Positions 40,771 through 50,408 are shown, counted from the stretch's first letter. The stretch: 64,000 bases of DNA from Microbacterium sp. Se63.02b (GCF_014171575.1 NZ_CP050453.1:1550001-1614000); one strand, 5' to 3'. The notes: generated from the letters alone by a model not told the origin. Numbers and translations are program-made.

Positions 40771-41211
40771 ATGAATACCCTGAAATCAAGGGTTTTCTTC
40801 TCTTTCGATCCCTGGGAGTACCCCGTGCGCGCACCTGGAATCGCCCTCGCGGCCGCGGCGGTCCTCTCTCTCGAAGCGGTGGCGCTCCTCGTCTTCGCGA
40901 TCATCGAGCTCGCCGGTCTCGGGGCCGGTGACGCCGCATCGCTGCCGACTGCGCTGGCACTCATCGTGCTCACGCTGATCGCCGCCGCCGCCCTCGCAGC
41001 GTTCGCCGTCGGAACGCGCGCAGGCAAGTCGTGGGCGCGTTCCGGAGGAGTGGTGTTCCAGGTGCTCGCCGTGGCGCTCGCCCTGGCGTCGCTCACCGTG
41101 CAGCCCGTCTCCTGGACGTTCACGCTCGGCGTCGGGCTCCCCGGCCTCCTCGGATTCGCACTGCTGATCTCGAGTGCACGTCGCGAAGGGCCGCAGCGCA
41201 CCGCGGAGTGA
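40771..41211 (+). CDS. Small four-helix membrane protein of unknown function
   Basis: 146 residues with four hydrophobic helices (ALAAAAVLSLEAVALLVFAI, ALALIVLTLIAAAALAAFAV, VVFQVLAVALALASL, LGVGLPGLLGFALLI) and short charged ends; GTRAGKSWARSGG joins helices 2 and 3. No family is recognised; such proteins are common in actinobacteria. The start may be ATG 40771, with a -10 box, or GTG 40825, where GGGAG stands 6 bases before and the first helix begins. The 156-base gap after it, up to bcp, shows no clear signal. Confidence 0.65.
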   Translation: MNTLKSRVFFSFDPWEYPVRAPGIALAAAAVLSLEAVALLVFAIIELAGLGAGDAASLPTALALIVLTLIAAAALAAFAVGTRAGKSWARSGGVVFQVLAVALALASLTVQPVSWTFTLGVGLPGLLGFALLISSARREGPQRTAE

Positions 41212-41367
41212 CGTCCGTCCGGCACCGGGACACCTGTCGGGAGTTCGCACGGGTGCAGGGCGGGAAAGTGGTCTCCGCCCCGACATCCGTGACTTCTCCC
41301 GACGGGTGAAGGCGTTCGGGAGGGTCGGTGCGTGCGGGGGATCCGGTGTGTGCGCGGAGGGGAGGGG

Positions 41368-41841
41368 TCAGGCGTCGATGCCGAGCTGCTTGCGCAGCCG
41401 CGCCACGTGTCCGGTCGCCTTGACGTTGTAGAGGGCGATGTCGATGGTTCCGTCTTCGTCGAGGACGAAGGTCGAGCGGATGACGCCCTCGACGACCTTG
41501 CCGTAGTTCATCTTCTCGCCCCAGGCGCCGTAGGCGGAGTGGACCGAGTGATCGGGGTCGCTGAGGAGGGGGAACGTGAGAGCGTCGCGCTCACGGAACT
41601 TCGCCAGCGTCGCGGGCTCGTCGCGGGAGATCCCGATGACGCGGTAGCCGGCGCCCTGGAGCGACGAGATGCTGTCGCGGAAGTCGCACGCCTCGGTCGT
41701 GCATCCGGGCGTCATGGCGGCGGGGTAGAAGTACAGCACGGTCTTCTGCCCGCGCAGATCCGTGAGACGGACCGTCGTGCCGTCCTGATCGAGGAGGGAG
41801 AAGTCGGGGGCGGCGGTTCCGGGTTCCAGGCGCTGAGTCAC
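41368..41841 (-). CDS. bcp: Thioredoxin-dependent peroxiredoxin, BCP type
   Basis: 157 residues. The peroxidatic Cys47 lies in YPAAMTPGCTTEACDFRD, with the resolving Cys52 five residues later as in atypical BCP enzymes. ISRDEP and FPLLSDPDHSVHSAYGAWGEK are conserved. It reduces hydrogen peroxide and organic peroxides in the cytoplasm using thioredoxin. Start GTG 41841; a -10 box overlaps the rsgA stop codon just upstream, so it has its own promoter besides any read-through from aroA-rsgA. Confidence 0.93.
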   Translation of the reverse strand: MTQRLEPGTAAPDFSLLDQDGTTVRLTDLRGQKTVLYFYPAAMTPGCTTEACDFRDSISSLQGAGYRVIGISRDEPATLAKFRERDALTFPLLSDPDHSVHSAYGAWGEKMNYGKVVEGVIRSTFVLDEDGTIDIALYNVKATGHVARLRKQLGIDA

Positions 41842-41847
41842 CCCCTC

Positions 41848-41853
41848 AGCCTA
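41848..41853 (-). promoter_or_regulatory. -10 box (TAGGCT) for leaderless bcp, sharing the rsgA stop codon
   Basis: On the minus strand TAGGCT occupies 41853-41848 and ends 6 bases before GTG 41841. Its first three bases are the TAG stop of rsgA (41853-41851). Confidence 0.55.
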
Positions 41854-42919
41854 TCGGCCGGGCGCCTGCTCAGCCTTGTCGGCGAACGTCTGCAGCAGAC
41901 GCTGCAGGGAGTCGAGGCGGGCGCGGCCGGTCTCGCCGAGCTCGCCCCGCTCCGCAGCTTCGATGAGGGCGCAGTCGGGAGCGTCCGCCAGATGAGTGCA
42001 CCCGCGGGGGCAATCCTGTGCGATCACGGCGAGCTCGGTGAACGCCGCGAGGATGTTGTCGGGGTTCACATGGCCGAGGCCGAACGACCGCACGCCCGGG
42101 GTGTCGATCACCCACCCCGTGCCGTGCGTCCCCTCGTAGCGCAGCGACACCGTCGACGACGAGGTGTGGCGGCCGCGTCCGGTGACCTGGTTCACGTGCC
42201 CCGTCGCGCGACCAGCCGTCGGGACGAGCGCGTTGACGAGCGTCGACTTGCCCACGCCGGAGTGCCCGACGAACACGGTCGAGTGACCGACGAGAGCCTC
42301 ACCGATCTCGTCGATCGGCATCTCATCCTGCGCACTCGTGAACACCCGCAGATCGAGGCCGTCGAAGTGGGTGAGGAACTCCGAGGGATCGGCGATGTCG
42401 GTCTTGGTCACGACGAGCAGAGGTCGGATCCCGGCATCCAGCGCTGCGACCAGGTACCGGTCGACCAGGCGCGCGTGGCTCGGGGTCGGCGGCAGCGACG
42501 ACGACGAGCATCTGGTCGGCGTTCGCGACGATCACCCGCTCCACCTGATCGGTGTCGTCGGCGCTCCGCCGCAGGAGAGAAGTGCGATCCACGATGCCGA
42601 CGATGCGGGCGAGCGTGCCCTCGTCTCCCGAGGTGTCGCCGACCACACGCGCCTGATCGCCGGTCACGATCGGCATCCGCCGCAACTCGCGCGCCCTCGT
42701 GGTCGTGATCATGCGCTCGTCGGGAGTGTCCTCGCCGAGGAGCACGGAGTAGCGGCCGCGATCCACGCCGAGCACCCGTCCGATCTCGGCGTCGTCGTGC
42801 GCAGGGCGGCGCTTGGTCCGAGGGCGGTTGGCCTTCGGGTTCGGTCGTGTCCGGATACTGCTCTCGTCGTAGTCCTCGAAGTCGTCGTCGAGGTCGTCGT
42901 TGTCGTCGAGCCAGCTCAC
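41851..42919 (-). CDS. rsgA: Ribosome small-subunit GTPase RsgA, one frameshift
   Basis: The reconstructed protein is 356 residues. An acidic start (LDDNDDLDDDFEDYDES) precedes an OB fold (RVLGVDRGRYSVLLGED), then the circularly permuted GTPase: VVTKTDIADPSEF (G4), FVGHSGVGKSTLVNAL (G1), DTPGVRSFGLGHV (G3) and a zinc knuckle CPRGCTHLADAPDCAL. RsgA proofreads late 30S maturation. One CG unit is missing at 42470-42475; restoring it gives PEPRARLVDRYLVAALDAGI. It lies 2 bases after aroA, so the pair is an operon. Confidence 0.93.
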
Positions 42920-42921
42920 CG

Positions 42922-44238
42922 TCAGCCTCGCAGCATCCGCTCCCAGAGCATCGTGAACTCCGGGAGGGTCTTGGCGGTCGTGCCGATGTCGTCGATCTCC
43001 ACTCCGGGGACGCGTAGCCCGACGAGCGCTCCGGTCGTTGCCATGCGGTGGTCGTGGTGTGCGGCCCAGGTGCCGCCGTGCAGCGGGCGGGGGATGATGC
43101 GGAGTCCGTCCGGCAGTTCTTCCGCCTCGCCGCCGAGCGCCCGGAGATTGCCGATGAGCGCCGCGATCCGGTCGGTCTCGTGAAGCCGGATGTGGCCGAT
43201 CCCACGGATCGTCGTCGGCGAGTCGGCGAAGGCGGCGAGCCCGACCAGCGTCGGTGTGAGCTCGCTCGCCGCCGACAGATCGAGGTCGAGGCCGCGGATG
43301 CCTGAGCCGGCGCGCACGGTGAGGGTGCCGCCGTGTCGGCTGACGTGCGCTCCCGCTGCTTGGAGGATGTCCGGGAGCAACGCCCCGGGCTGGGTGGAGT
43401 GCGCCGGCCACCCGGTGACGGCGACCGAGCCTCCGGTGACGAGCGCTGCCGCGAGGAACGGCGCCGCGTTCGAGAGATCCGGTTCGATCGCGATCTCCTT
43501 GGCCCGCGGGACGCCGGCCTCGACGAGCCATTCGCCGACGGCAGGACGTTCGATCCGGATGCCGCGGCGGCTCAGGGCCTCGATCGTCATGTCGATGTGC
43601 GGAAGGCTCGGGAGGTGTTCGCCGGTGTGCACCAGATGGAGGCCGACATCGAAGCGGGGAGCGGCGAGGAGGAGACCGGAGACGAACTGACTCGACGCCG
43701 AGGCGTCGATCTCCACGCGACCACCACGGATGCGACCATGTCCGCGGATCGTGAAGGGGAGCGCCCACGTGCCCTCGTCGTCGATGTCGACACCGAGGTC
43801 GCGGAGAGCGCTGATGAGGCCGCCCATCGGCCGGTGCAGCGCCGTCTCGTGCGCGGTGAGGTGCACGTCGTGCTCGGCGAGGCCCGCCAGGGGAGCGATG
43901 AAACGCATCACCGTGCCCGCCTGTCCGCAGTCGACCGTCGTGCCGCCGTGGAGCTTTGCTGGCGTGACGACGAGATCGGGGCCGAATTCGTGGCGGGCGT
44001 CGACCTCCTCGATGCCGACGCCGAGCGCCCGGAGCGCATCGACCATACGGGCGGAGTCGTCGGAGTGCAGCGGAGCGATCAGTCTGCCGGGGCCGTCTGC
44101 GATCGCGGCGATCATCAACTCGCGGTTCGTCAGCGACTTCGAGCCGGGGATCGTGAGCTCGGCGTGCACGGGCACGTCGGTGGTGGGCGCAGGATAGGCG
44201 CCCTGCACGCGGGAGGGGGAATACCTGTTGGCGCTCAT
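42922..44238 (-). CDS. aroA: 3-phosphoshikimate 1-carboxyvinyltransferase (EPSP synthase)
   Basis: 438 residues. The substrate loops are visible: [19 protein letters not shown] near the start, [48 protein letters not shown] and [10 protein letters not shown], with the C-terminal [13 protein letters not shown]. It joins shikimate-3-phosphate and phosphoenolpyruvate in the aromatic amino acid pathway. Followed by rsgA with 2 bases between; divergent from sigR. A -10 box lies 8 bases before the ATG. Confidence 0.96.
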   Translation of the reverse strand: MSANRYSPSRVQGAYPAPTTDVPVHAELTIPGSKSLTNRELMIAAIADGPGRLIAPLHSDDSARMVDALRALGVGIEEVDARHEFGPDLVVTPAKLHGGTTVDCGQAGTVMRFIAPLAGLAEHDVHLTAHETALHRPMGGLISALRDLGVDIDDEGTWALPFTIRGHGRIRGGRVEIDASASSQFVSGLLLAAPRFDVGLHLVHTGEHLPSLPHIDMTIEALSRRGIRIERPAVGEWLVEAGVPRAKEIAIEPDLSNAAPFLAAALVTGGSVAVTGWPAHSTQPGALLPDILQAAGAHVSRHGGTLTVRAGSGIRGLDLDLSAASELTPTLVGLAAFADSPTTIRGIGHIRLHETDRIAALIGNLRALGGEAEELPDGLRIIPRPLHGGTWAAHHDHRMATTGALVGLRVPGVEIDDIGTTAKTLPEFTMLWERMLRG

Positions 44239-44246
44239 CGGTTCTC

Positions 44247-44252
44247 ACCTTA
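44247..44252 (-). promoter_or_regulatory. -10 box (TAAGGT) for leaderless aroA
   Basis: On the minus strand TAAGGT ends 8 bases before the ATG at 44238. Confidence 0.5.
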
Positions 44253-44308
44253 GTAAACGCGGGAAGGTTCGTCGTCAGACACGGGGCTTCCGTCACGAAG
44301 GAGAGAGA

Positions 44309-44971
44309 ATGCCGGCGACGCTCGAGCGCGAGGTGATCGACCTCAGCGGCCTAGACTGGCCGGTGATGGATGACACCGCAACCGCAGACACCGTCGGCGA
44401 CCCTCGGCGCGAGTTCGAGGAGCAGGCGATCCCCTTCATGGATCAGCTCTACGCCGCCGCGATGCGCATGACGCGCAACCCCGCCGACGCCGCCGACCTC
44501 GTTCAGGAGACGTTCGTGAAGGCGTACGGCTCCTGGTCGACGTTCTCGCAGGGCACGAACCTCAAGGCGTGGTTGTACCGCATCCTCACGAACACCTACA
44601 TCAACATCTACCGCAAGCGGCAGCGCGAGCCCTTCCAGGGCACGATCGACGAGCTCGAGGACTGGCAGTTGGGCGGTGCCGAGTCGACGACCGCCTCGCA
44701 CAGCCGCTCGGCAGAGGCCGAGGCGATCGACCGGATGCCGGCATCGGTCGTCAAGGACGCGCTGCAGGCTGTTCCCGAGGATTTCCGACTGGCCGTGTAC
44801 CTCGCCGATGTCGAGGGATTCGCGTACCAGGAGATCGCCGACATCATGAAGACCCCCATCGGCACCGTGATGAGCCGTCTGCACCGTGGCAGACGGATGC
44901 TGCGGGAGCTGTTGGCAGAGTACGCCGCCGAGCGGGGCATCGCCGCGGCTGACACGAGGAGCAAGAAATGA
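44309..44971 (+). CDS. sigR: RNA polymerase sigma factor of the SigR/SigH thiol-stress type
   Basis: Group 4 sigma factor of 220 residues from ATG 44309 (AAGGAGAGAG upstream), or 201 from ATG 44366. Region 2 is [39 protein letters not shown]; region 4 is [34 protein letters not shown]. Its overlap with an HxxxCxxC anti-sigma gene identifies it as SigR/SigH, which induces thioredoxin and mycothiol genes under oxidative and heat stress. A TAGACT box inside the coding region may give a second, shorter product. Confidence 0.93.
   Translation: MPATLEREVIDLSGLDWPVMDDTATADTVGDPRREFEEQAIPFMDQLYAAAMRMTRNPADAADLVQETFVKAYGSWSTFSQGTNLKAWLYRILTNTYINIYRKRQREPFQGTIDELEDWQLGGAESTTASHSRSAEAEAIDRMPASVVKDALQAVPEDFRLAVYLADVEGFAYQEIADIMKTPIGTVMSRLHRGRRMLRELLAEYAAERGIAAADTRSKK
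44352..44357 (+). promoter_or_regulatory. Internal -10 box (TAGACT) within sigR
   Basis: TAGACT ends 5 bases before in-frame GTG 44363 and 8 bases before in-frame ATG 44366, the same geometry as the leaderless genes in this window. Confidence 0.45.
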
Positions 44972-45213
44972 GCGACTGCGGCTGCGACAAAGCTCGCCAG
45001 GATCTGGAGGAGTACCTCCGCAACGAGGTGTGCAACACCGAGCACACCGAGATCCGCGAGCATCTCGAGAACTGCCCGTCCTGTCGGGACGAGGCGCTCG
45101 TCGCGAAGACCCTGACCGAGGTCGTCGCACGTGCCTGCAAGGAGACGGCTCCAGAGGAGCTGCGCGACCAGGTGTTCGCGCGTCTGCGCGCTGTGCAGGC
45201 CGTCCAGCACTGA
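44968..45213 (+). CDS. rsrA: Zinc-binding anti-sigma factor RsrA
   Basis: 81 residues of the ZAS family. The redox switch HLENCPSC holds His32, Cys36 and Cys39, with further Cys at 4, 6 and 22. In the reduced state zinc-bound RsrA holds SigR; disulfide stress ejects zinc and frees the sigma factor. ATGA overlap with sigR keeps the two at a fixed ratio. Confidence 0.94.
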   Translation: MSDCGCDKARQDLEEYLRNEVCNTEHTEIREHLENCPSCRDEALVAKTLTEVVARACKETAPEELRDQVFARLRAVQAVQH

Positions 45214-45234
45214 CCTCGCGTCGGAGGGCGACCG

Positions 45235-45240
45235 TAGGCT
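45235..45240 (+). promoter_or_regulatory. -10 box (TAGGCT) for leaderless GNAT gene
   Basis: TAGGCT ends 6 bases before the ATG at 45247, 22 bases after the rsrA stop. Confidence 0.55.
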
Positions 45241-45246
45241 GTTCTC

Positions 45247-46552
45247 ATGGCCCTCATCGATGCACGCGGGATTCCCGCTGACCAGACCTCTGTCGAGCGG
45301 CTCGCGCGCGAAGACCTCGACTATCGCGTCGTCGACCCCGACGACCCCGCCCAGGCGGTGCCTTTCCAGCGGGCGATGTCCCGCGGATTCCTCGGCGCCG
45401 AGCCGACCTCCGCCACTCTCGAGGAGGGCCTGCCGACGGTGCGCTCCCATCGCAACATCGGCGTGTACGAGCGGGGCACGGCGCGGGGGACCCTCCCGGT
45501 CGCGACGATCGACTCGTGGGTGACGCCGCTGACGCTGCCCGGCGGCGACATCGGCATGTGGGCGATCAGCGGGGTCACCGTCTCCGGCACCCATCGGCGC
45601 CGCGGTATCGCTCGCTCGCTCCTCGAGGGCGAACTCCGGGCCGCTGCGCAGGCGGGTGTCGCGCTTGCGGGACTCACGGTGACCGAGGCGACGATCTACG
45701 GACGCTACGGCTTCGGCGCTGCCGTTCCCGTCTCTCACCTCACGGTCGACACACGCCGCGCCGGATGGGCGGCCACGCCGTCGCGAGGCCGTTTCGAATA
45801 CGTCGACCGCGAGCAGCTCGCCGCCGACCTCGGCGCTGTGCACGAGCGCGCGCGGAGAGGGCGCCCGGGTCAGGTGCCCGGATGGAGCGCCAGATGGGCG
45901 GGGATCGCGGGCCTGGCCAGCGCAGACACGGACCGCGACCGGGTGCGTGGCGTGCATTTTCTCGATCAGGACGACGTCCTTCGCGGCGTGCTGGCGTACA
46001 CCCTCGAGGAGATGGGGGGGGACGTTCCGGTTCCGGCTTCGCGTGCGCATGCTCGTGGGCGAGACCCCGGCGGCCGTCGCCGCGCTCTGGCGGTACGCCC
46101 TCCAGCATGATCTGGTCGACGAGGTCACGGCAGACCTGCGGCCGCTCGACGACCCGCTGCCCTGGCTGGTGGCCGACTCTCGTGGAGTGACCCAGGTGCT
46201 GCACGACCACGGGTGGCTGCGCATCCTCGATCTGCCGGCCGCACTGACGGCACGACGCTATTCGGCGCCGCTGGACACGGTGCTGCGTGTCGAGGACTCC
46301 CTCGGATTCGCGGACGGCGACTGGCGGCTGCGCGTCGACGAATCCGGCGTCGCGGAGGTCGAGGTCGCGACCGAAGGCCGCGACGCCGACATCGCGCTCG
46401 ATGTCTCGGCGCTGTCCTCGCTGTACGCGGGCGGAGTCCGAGCGGCATCGCTGCACGGTGCCGGGCGGATCTCGGGTGACGCGGCGGCTGTCGAGGCTCT
46501 CGACCGGGCGCTGATCGCCTTCCCTGCGCCCTCCCTGGACATCTGGTACTGA
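45247..46552 (+). CDS. GNAT acetyltransferase of the Eis type, one frameshift
   Basis: 434 residues after correction. The N-terminal GNAT fold shows the acetyl-CoA loop VSGTHRRRGIARSLLEGEL and a second acetyltransferase-like half; the C-terminal part (LRVDESGVAEVEVATEGRDADIALDVSALSSLYAGG) is the SCP2-like sterol-carrier domain of Eis proteins, ending with a C-terminal carboxylate after SLDIWY. Eis relatives acetylate aminoglycosides, peptides or proteins. The run of eight G at 46014-46021 has one G too many (or two missing); seven gives EEMGGTFRFRLRVRML. Confidence 0.85.
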
Positions 46553-46604
46553 TTCCCCTCGCCTCGAGCGACACCGTCGCCGCAAGAACGTCTGGCATGA
46601 GAAT

Positions 46605-46646
46605 AAACTAGAAACCTCTTTACTGGAAAGAACCTTTACTATAACC
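46605..46646 (+). promoter_or_regulatory. AT-rich promoter and repeat operator before the sugar operon
   Basis: This patch is far more AT-rich than the rest of the window. ACT-N-GAAA occurs at 46607 and 46622, and ACTATAA at 46638, spaced 15 and 16 bases, with CCTCTTT and ACCTTTACT between. TACTAT (46637-46642) or TATAAC (46640-46645) would be the -10. The arrangement suggests a bound regulator, probably the ROK protein encoded in the same operon. The rest of the 46553-46714 gap shows nothing clear. Confidence 0.55.
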
Positions 46647-46714
46647 TCGCCTCAGAGCGGATGCCCTTCCGCCCTGCTCGACTTCCGCAACGAAGCTCTT
46701 GAGACGAGGTTCCC

Positions 46715-48379
46715 ATGCACGACAACCGCTGGAGGAAGACCCTTCCTCTCGTCGCCGGCGCTGCAGCGCTCGCCCTGGCATTGGCCGGCTGCACGCCCGG
46801 AGGCAGCTCATCCGGTGGTGATCGACCGCTCCGCATGTGGTCAGGATCGATGACTCCGATCACGAACAACTTCAATCCGTTCGCGGTCGACACGGCGACG
46901 CACATGACCTTCGGGGCCATCTACGAGCCGTTGTTCTTCTTCAACCAGCTCTCGGATGAGGGCCCCGTCGGGATGCTCGGCGACTCGTACGCGTTCAACG
47001 ACGACGGGACGGTGCTGACGATCACGATCAAGCCCGACCTGAAGTGGAGCGACGGTGAGGACCTCACGGCTGAGGACGTTGCGTTCAGCCTCGGCTACGG
47101 CTCGAACCTCGATCCCGACATGGTCTCCGCGGACGCGACCGACGACACCACCGTCGTCGTCACTTACTCCTCCGCCAAGTTCACGGCCACTTCGCTGATC
47201 CTCGGCTCCACCTGGATCATCCCGAAGCACATCTGGTCCGAGATCGACGACTACATGACGGAGACCAACCCGAAGCCCATCGGCTCCGGACCGTACACGC
47301 TCAAGTCGTTCACCGACGCCGCGTACACGCTCGAGGCGAACCCGCTCTTCCGCGACGGGGCTCCCGCGATCACGGAGGTGCAGGACATCGGCATCGACTC
47401 GAACCAGTCGTCGGAGGACCTGCTGAAGACGGGCAAGCTCGACTGGGTCGGCCAGTTCATCGCCAACCCGGACGGGGTGACCTCGAACGGACGCATCAGC
47501 ACGATGAACCAGCAGCAGGATCCGACCGTGATCATGACCTGCGCTGACGCGTCGATGGGATGCACGGGGGCGCAGACCGACCCGGCCGTGCGCCAGGCGC
47601 TGAACGTCGCTATCGACCGGGGTGCCATCAGCAGCAAGGCGTTCGCGGGGCTCTCCGGCGAGGCGTCGCCGAGCTTCGCGCTGCTCCCGCGCGACGAGAA
47701 GTGGTTGAGCGACCCCTCTCTCGCCGTCAGCCCGCAGGAACCGGATGCCGCGGCCGCGGAGGGGATCCTCGAGGCGGCCGGCTACACCAAGGGCGACGAC
47801 GGCTTCTACGGCACGGACGGCACGGCCATCGAGCTCGACCTCTTCTCGCCCGACGGGTGGACCGACTACAACGACGCAGCGAAGCTCATCAGTGCGCAGG
47901 CGGCGAAGGCCGGCATCCGCGTGAACGCGCGGACTGTCTCCGAGGCCGAGTACTGGACGCCGATCTCGACCGGCGAGTTCCAGCTCGCCCTCTATGGCAT
48001 CACGCAGTCGCTCGTGGCGGATCCGTTCTCCAACTACGACCAGTACTTCACGACGATCGCGAGTGCGAAGGTCGGGGAGGAGCCGGCCAAGGGGCAGAAC
48101 TACTCGCGCTACACGAACCCCGCCGTCGACGCGGCGGTGAAGCAGGCCGGGGCGACGCAGGATGAGGCGATCAAGAAGGACGCCTACGCGACGGTGCAGA
48201 CCGAGATCGCCCGGGACCTGCCGTACATCCCCGTGGTGCTCAACGCGTCGCAGTCGTTCTTCAACACGGCGGACTTCACCGGATGGCCGACCGAAGACGA
48301 CCTGTACGCAGCACCGCTGCCGTACCTGTCGACGGCGTCGGCTGTGATCTTGACCCATCTCCGTCCCGCCAAGAAGTAG
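46715..48379 (+). CDS. Solute-binding lipoprotein, family 5 (oligopeptide/oligosaccharide type)
   Basis: 554 residues. Signal peptide with lipobox LAGC, lipidated Cys26, followed by a Gly/Ser linker. MTFGAIYEPLFFFNQ, DLKWSDGEDLTAEDVAFSL and IGSGPYTLKSF are the SBP_bac_5 pattern; relatives bind peptides, nickel, or disaccharides such as cellobiose and chitobiose. Preceded by GAGG at 5 bases. First gene of an eight-gene operon ending in sugar enzymes, which favours an oligosaccharide ligand (inference). Confidence 0.9.
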   Translation: MHDNRWRKTLPLVAGAAALALALAGCTPGGSSSGGDRPLRMWSGSMTPITNNFNPFAVDTATHMTFGAIYEPLFFFNQLSDEGPVGMLGDSYAFNDDGTVLTITIKPDLKWSDGEDLTAEDVAFSLGYGSNLDPDMVSADATDDTTVVVTYSSAKFTATSLILGSTWIIPKHIWSEIDDYMTETNPKPIGSGPYTLKSFTDAAYTLEANPLFRDGAPAITEVQDIGIDSNQSSEDLLKTGKLDWVGQFIANPDGVTSNGRISTMNQQQDPTVIMTCADASMGCTGAQTDPAVRQALNVAIDRGAISSKAFAGLSGEASPSFALLPRDEKWLSDPSLAVSPQEPDAAAAEGILEAAGYTKGDDGFYGTDGTAIELDLFSPDGWTDYNDAAKLISAQAAKAGIRVNARTVSEAEYWTPISTGEFQLALYGITQSLVADPFSNYDQYFTTIASAKVGEEPAKGQNYSRYTNPAVDAAVKQAGATQDEAIKKDAYATVQTEIARDLPYIPVVLNASQSFFNTADFTGWPTEDDLYAAPLPYLSTASAVILTHLRPAKK

Positions 48380-48418
48380 GACAGCACCCATGGATCGATC
48401 CGTCGAGAGGAGAGGCTC

Positions 48419-49423
48419 GTGAAGTTCTGGATGCGCCGCGTCGCGTTCTACATCATCACGCTGTGGGCCGCGATCTCCCTCAACTTCCTGTTGCCGCGGT
48501 TGCTCCCCGGCGACCCTGCCGCGATCATGCTGGGCAAGCTCCGGCGTGCGAACGGGGGCAGGCCGCTTTCCGAGGAGACGATCAAGGCGATCACCTCGAT
48601 TCTCGGCGCAGAGAAGGGATCGACCCTGTGGGATCAGTACCTCGCCTACTGGGGCCGGCTGCTGCACGGTGATCTCGGGGTCTCATCGACCCGATACCCG
48701 GCGCCGGTAGGCGAGCTCATCGCGGCGGCGCTGCCGTGGACGGTGACTCTCGTCGGAGCAGCCACCATCATCTCGTTCGTCCTCGGCATCATCGCCGGCG
48801 CGTGGGTGGGGTGGTTCCGGGGGACGTGGGTCGATCAGCTCGTGCCGATCACCACGTTCCTGCAGTCGATCCCGTACTTCTGGCTGGCCCTCGTGCTGGT
48901 CGCGGTGTTCTCGGTGCAGCTCGGGCTGCTGCCCATCATCGGGGGGTACGACGTGTTCGAGTTCCCCGCGGGTCCGGAGTGGACGCCGGCCTTCTTCGCC
49001 AGTGCGTTCGTGCATGCCCTGCTGCCTGCGGCCACGATCGTCATCTCCTCGGTCGGCGGCTGGCTGCTGGGGATGCGGAACATGATGGTGCAGACCATGG
49101 CGGAGGACTACGTGCTCACTGCCGAGGCCAAGGGGCTGCGGCCCTCCCGCATCCGCACGGCGTATGCGGCGCGGAACGCCTCGATCCCGAGCCTCGCGGG
49201 CTTCGGTATCGCCCTCGGCTTCGTGGTCGCCGGTTCCATCGTGACCGAGCAGGTGTTCAGCTATCCCGGTCTCGGCAAGCTGATGATCCAGTCCGTGCAA
49301 GGGCTCGACTATGCCCTGATGCAGGGAGTATTCCTCGTCATCACCCTCACGGTGCTGGCAGCGAACTTCCTCATCGACCTCCTCTATGGCTTCATCGACC
49401 CGAGAGTGCGACGTGATGGCTGA
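48419..49423 (+). CDS. ABC transporter permease, DppB/OppB type
   Basis: 334 residues with six membrane helices. N-terminal helix RRVAFYIITLWAAISLNFLLPRLLPGDP is typical of the DppB/OppB group, and the EAA-type loop reads YVLTAEAKGLRPSRI. GGAG precedes the GTG start. It forms the channel with the next gene product. Confidence 0.92.
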   Translation: MKFWMRRVAFYIITLWAAISLNFLLPRLLPGDPAAIMLGKLRRANGGRPLSEETIKAITSILGAEKGSTLWDQYLAYWGRLLHGDLGVSSTRYPAPVGELIAAALPWTVTLVGAATIISFVLGIIAGAWVGWFRGTWVDQLVPITTFLQSIPYFWLALVLVAVFSVQLGLLPIIGGYDVFEFPAGPEWTPAFFASAFVHALLPAATIVISSVGGWLLGMRNMMVQTMAEDYVLTAEAKGLRPSRIRTAYAARNASIPSLAGFGIALGFVVAGSIVTEQVFSYPGLGKLMIQSVQGLDYALMQGVFLVITLTVLAANFLIDLLYGFIDPRVRRDG

Positions 49424-50408
49424 CCTGATCGTTTCCCCGTCCGAGTCCACGCACGCCGTCGCCGTCGCGCGGACGGCACGGCTGCGCGACGGATTTCCCC
49501 GGATCTCCGGCAAGCTCCTCGTCGGAGTGATCCTCCTCGGTGTGATCGTGCTCTTCGGGCTGATCGGACCGCTGCTCCTCGGCGATCCGCGTGACGCGAG
49601 CTTCGACCCGCTGCTGCCGCCGAGCCCCGAGCATCCGCTCGGCACCACCAAGCTCGGTTTCGACGTGCTCGCCCAGGTGGCGACCGGCACACAGGGGTCG
49701 CTCTTCGTCGGCGCGGTCGCGGGCGTCGTCGCGCTGTTCCTCGCCCTGGTGTTCGGTGTGCTCGCCGGCTACTTCGGCGGAGCCCTCGATGAGACGCTGA
49801 TGCTCGCCACGAACATCATGCTCGTGATCCCCGGGCTGCCGCTGGTCATGGTGATCGCCGCGTACGTGCAGCACACCGAGGGGCTCGGCGACCTCGCGCG
49901 CAGTTCGCTGCTCGTGGCCCTGGTGCTCGGCATCACCGGCTGGGCGGGTTCCGCCGTGGTGCTTCGCGGCACCGCCAGATCGCTGCGCACCCGAGACTAC
50001 GTCGCGGCGTCGGTCGTCGCGGGCGAGCGTCCGCTGCGGGTCATCTTCGTCGAGATCCTCCCGAACCTCGTTCCGCTGCTCGCGGCCCAACTCATCTTCG
50101 GGGTGATCTTCGCGGTGCTCGGTGAGGCAGGGCTCTCGTATCTGGGCCTCGGTCCGACCGGATCCATCACCCTCGGCACGGTGCTGAACGATGCGCAGAC
50201 GGGGCAGGCCGTGGGAAGTGGCGCCTGGTGGTGGTTCGTGCCGCCCGGCCTGATCATCGCGCTCATCGGGACCGCTTTGTCGCTCATCAACTTTGCGATC
50301 GACGAGATCGTGAATCCGAAGCTGCGTCTGGTGCCGGTGGCCGCGCGACGGCAGCGTCTGGCGCGTCGTGCCGGCCATGGTGTCGGGGGAGAGGGAGCGG
50401 TCGCGTGA
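49416..50408 (+). CDS. ABC transporter permease, DppC/OppC type
   Basis: 330 residues with six helices; HPLGTTKLGFDVLAQVATGTQGSL is the DppC-type opening, and the EAA-type loop reads DYVAASVVAGERPLRVIFVEILPN. The start ATG 49416 overlaps the previous stop by 8 bases; the further upstream ATG would overlap more and has no ribosome site. Confidence 0.92.
   Translation: MADLIVSPSESTHAVAVARTARLRDGFPRISGKLLVGVILLGVIVLFGLIGPLLLGDPRDASFDPLLPPSPEHPLGTTKLGFDVLAQVATGTQGSLFVGAVAGVVALFLALVFGVLAGYFGGALDETLMLATNIMLVIPGLPLVMVIAAYVQHTEGLGDLARSSLLVALVLGITGWAGSAVVLRGTARSLRTRDYVAASVVAGERPLRVIFVEILPNLVPLLAAQLIFGVIFAVLGEAGLSYLGLGPTGSITLGTVLNDAQTGQAVGSGAWWWFVPPGLIIALIGTALSLINFAIDEIVNPKLRLVPVAARRQRLARRAGHGVGGEGAVA

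Noticed and set aside
42323..44296. 657-codon minus-strand open frame covering aroA
   Set aside because: It is an out-of-frame shadow of aroA that enters the true rsgA frame only near its end.
44239..44308. SigR-dependent promoter (GGGAAG at 44261) before sigR
   Set aside because: The first half resembles GGAAT, but no GTT lies 18-19 bases downstream, so autoregulation could not be supported from sequence.
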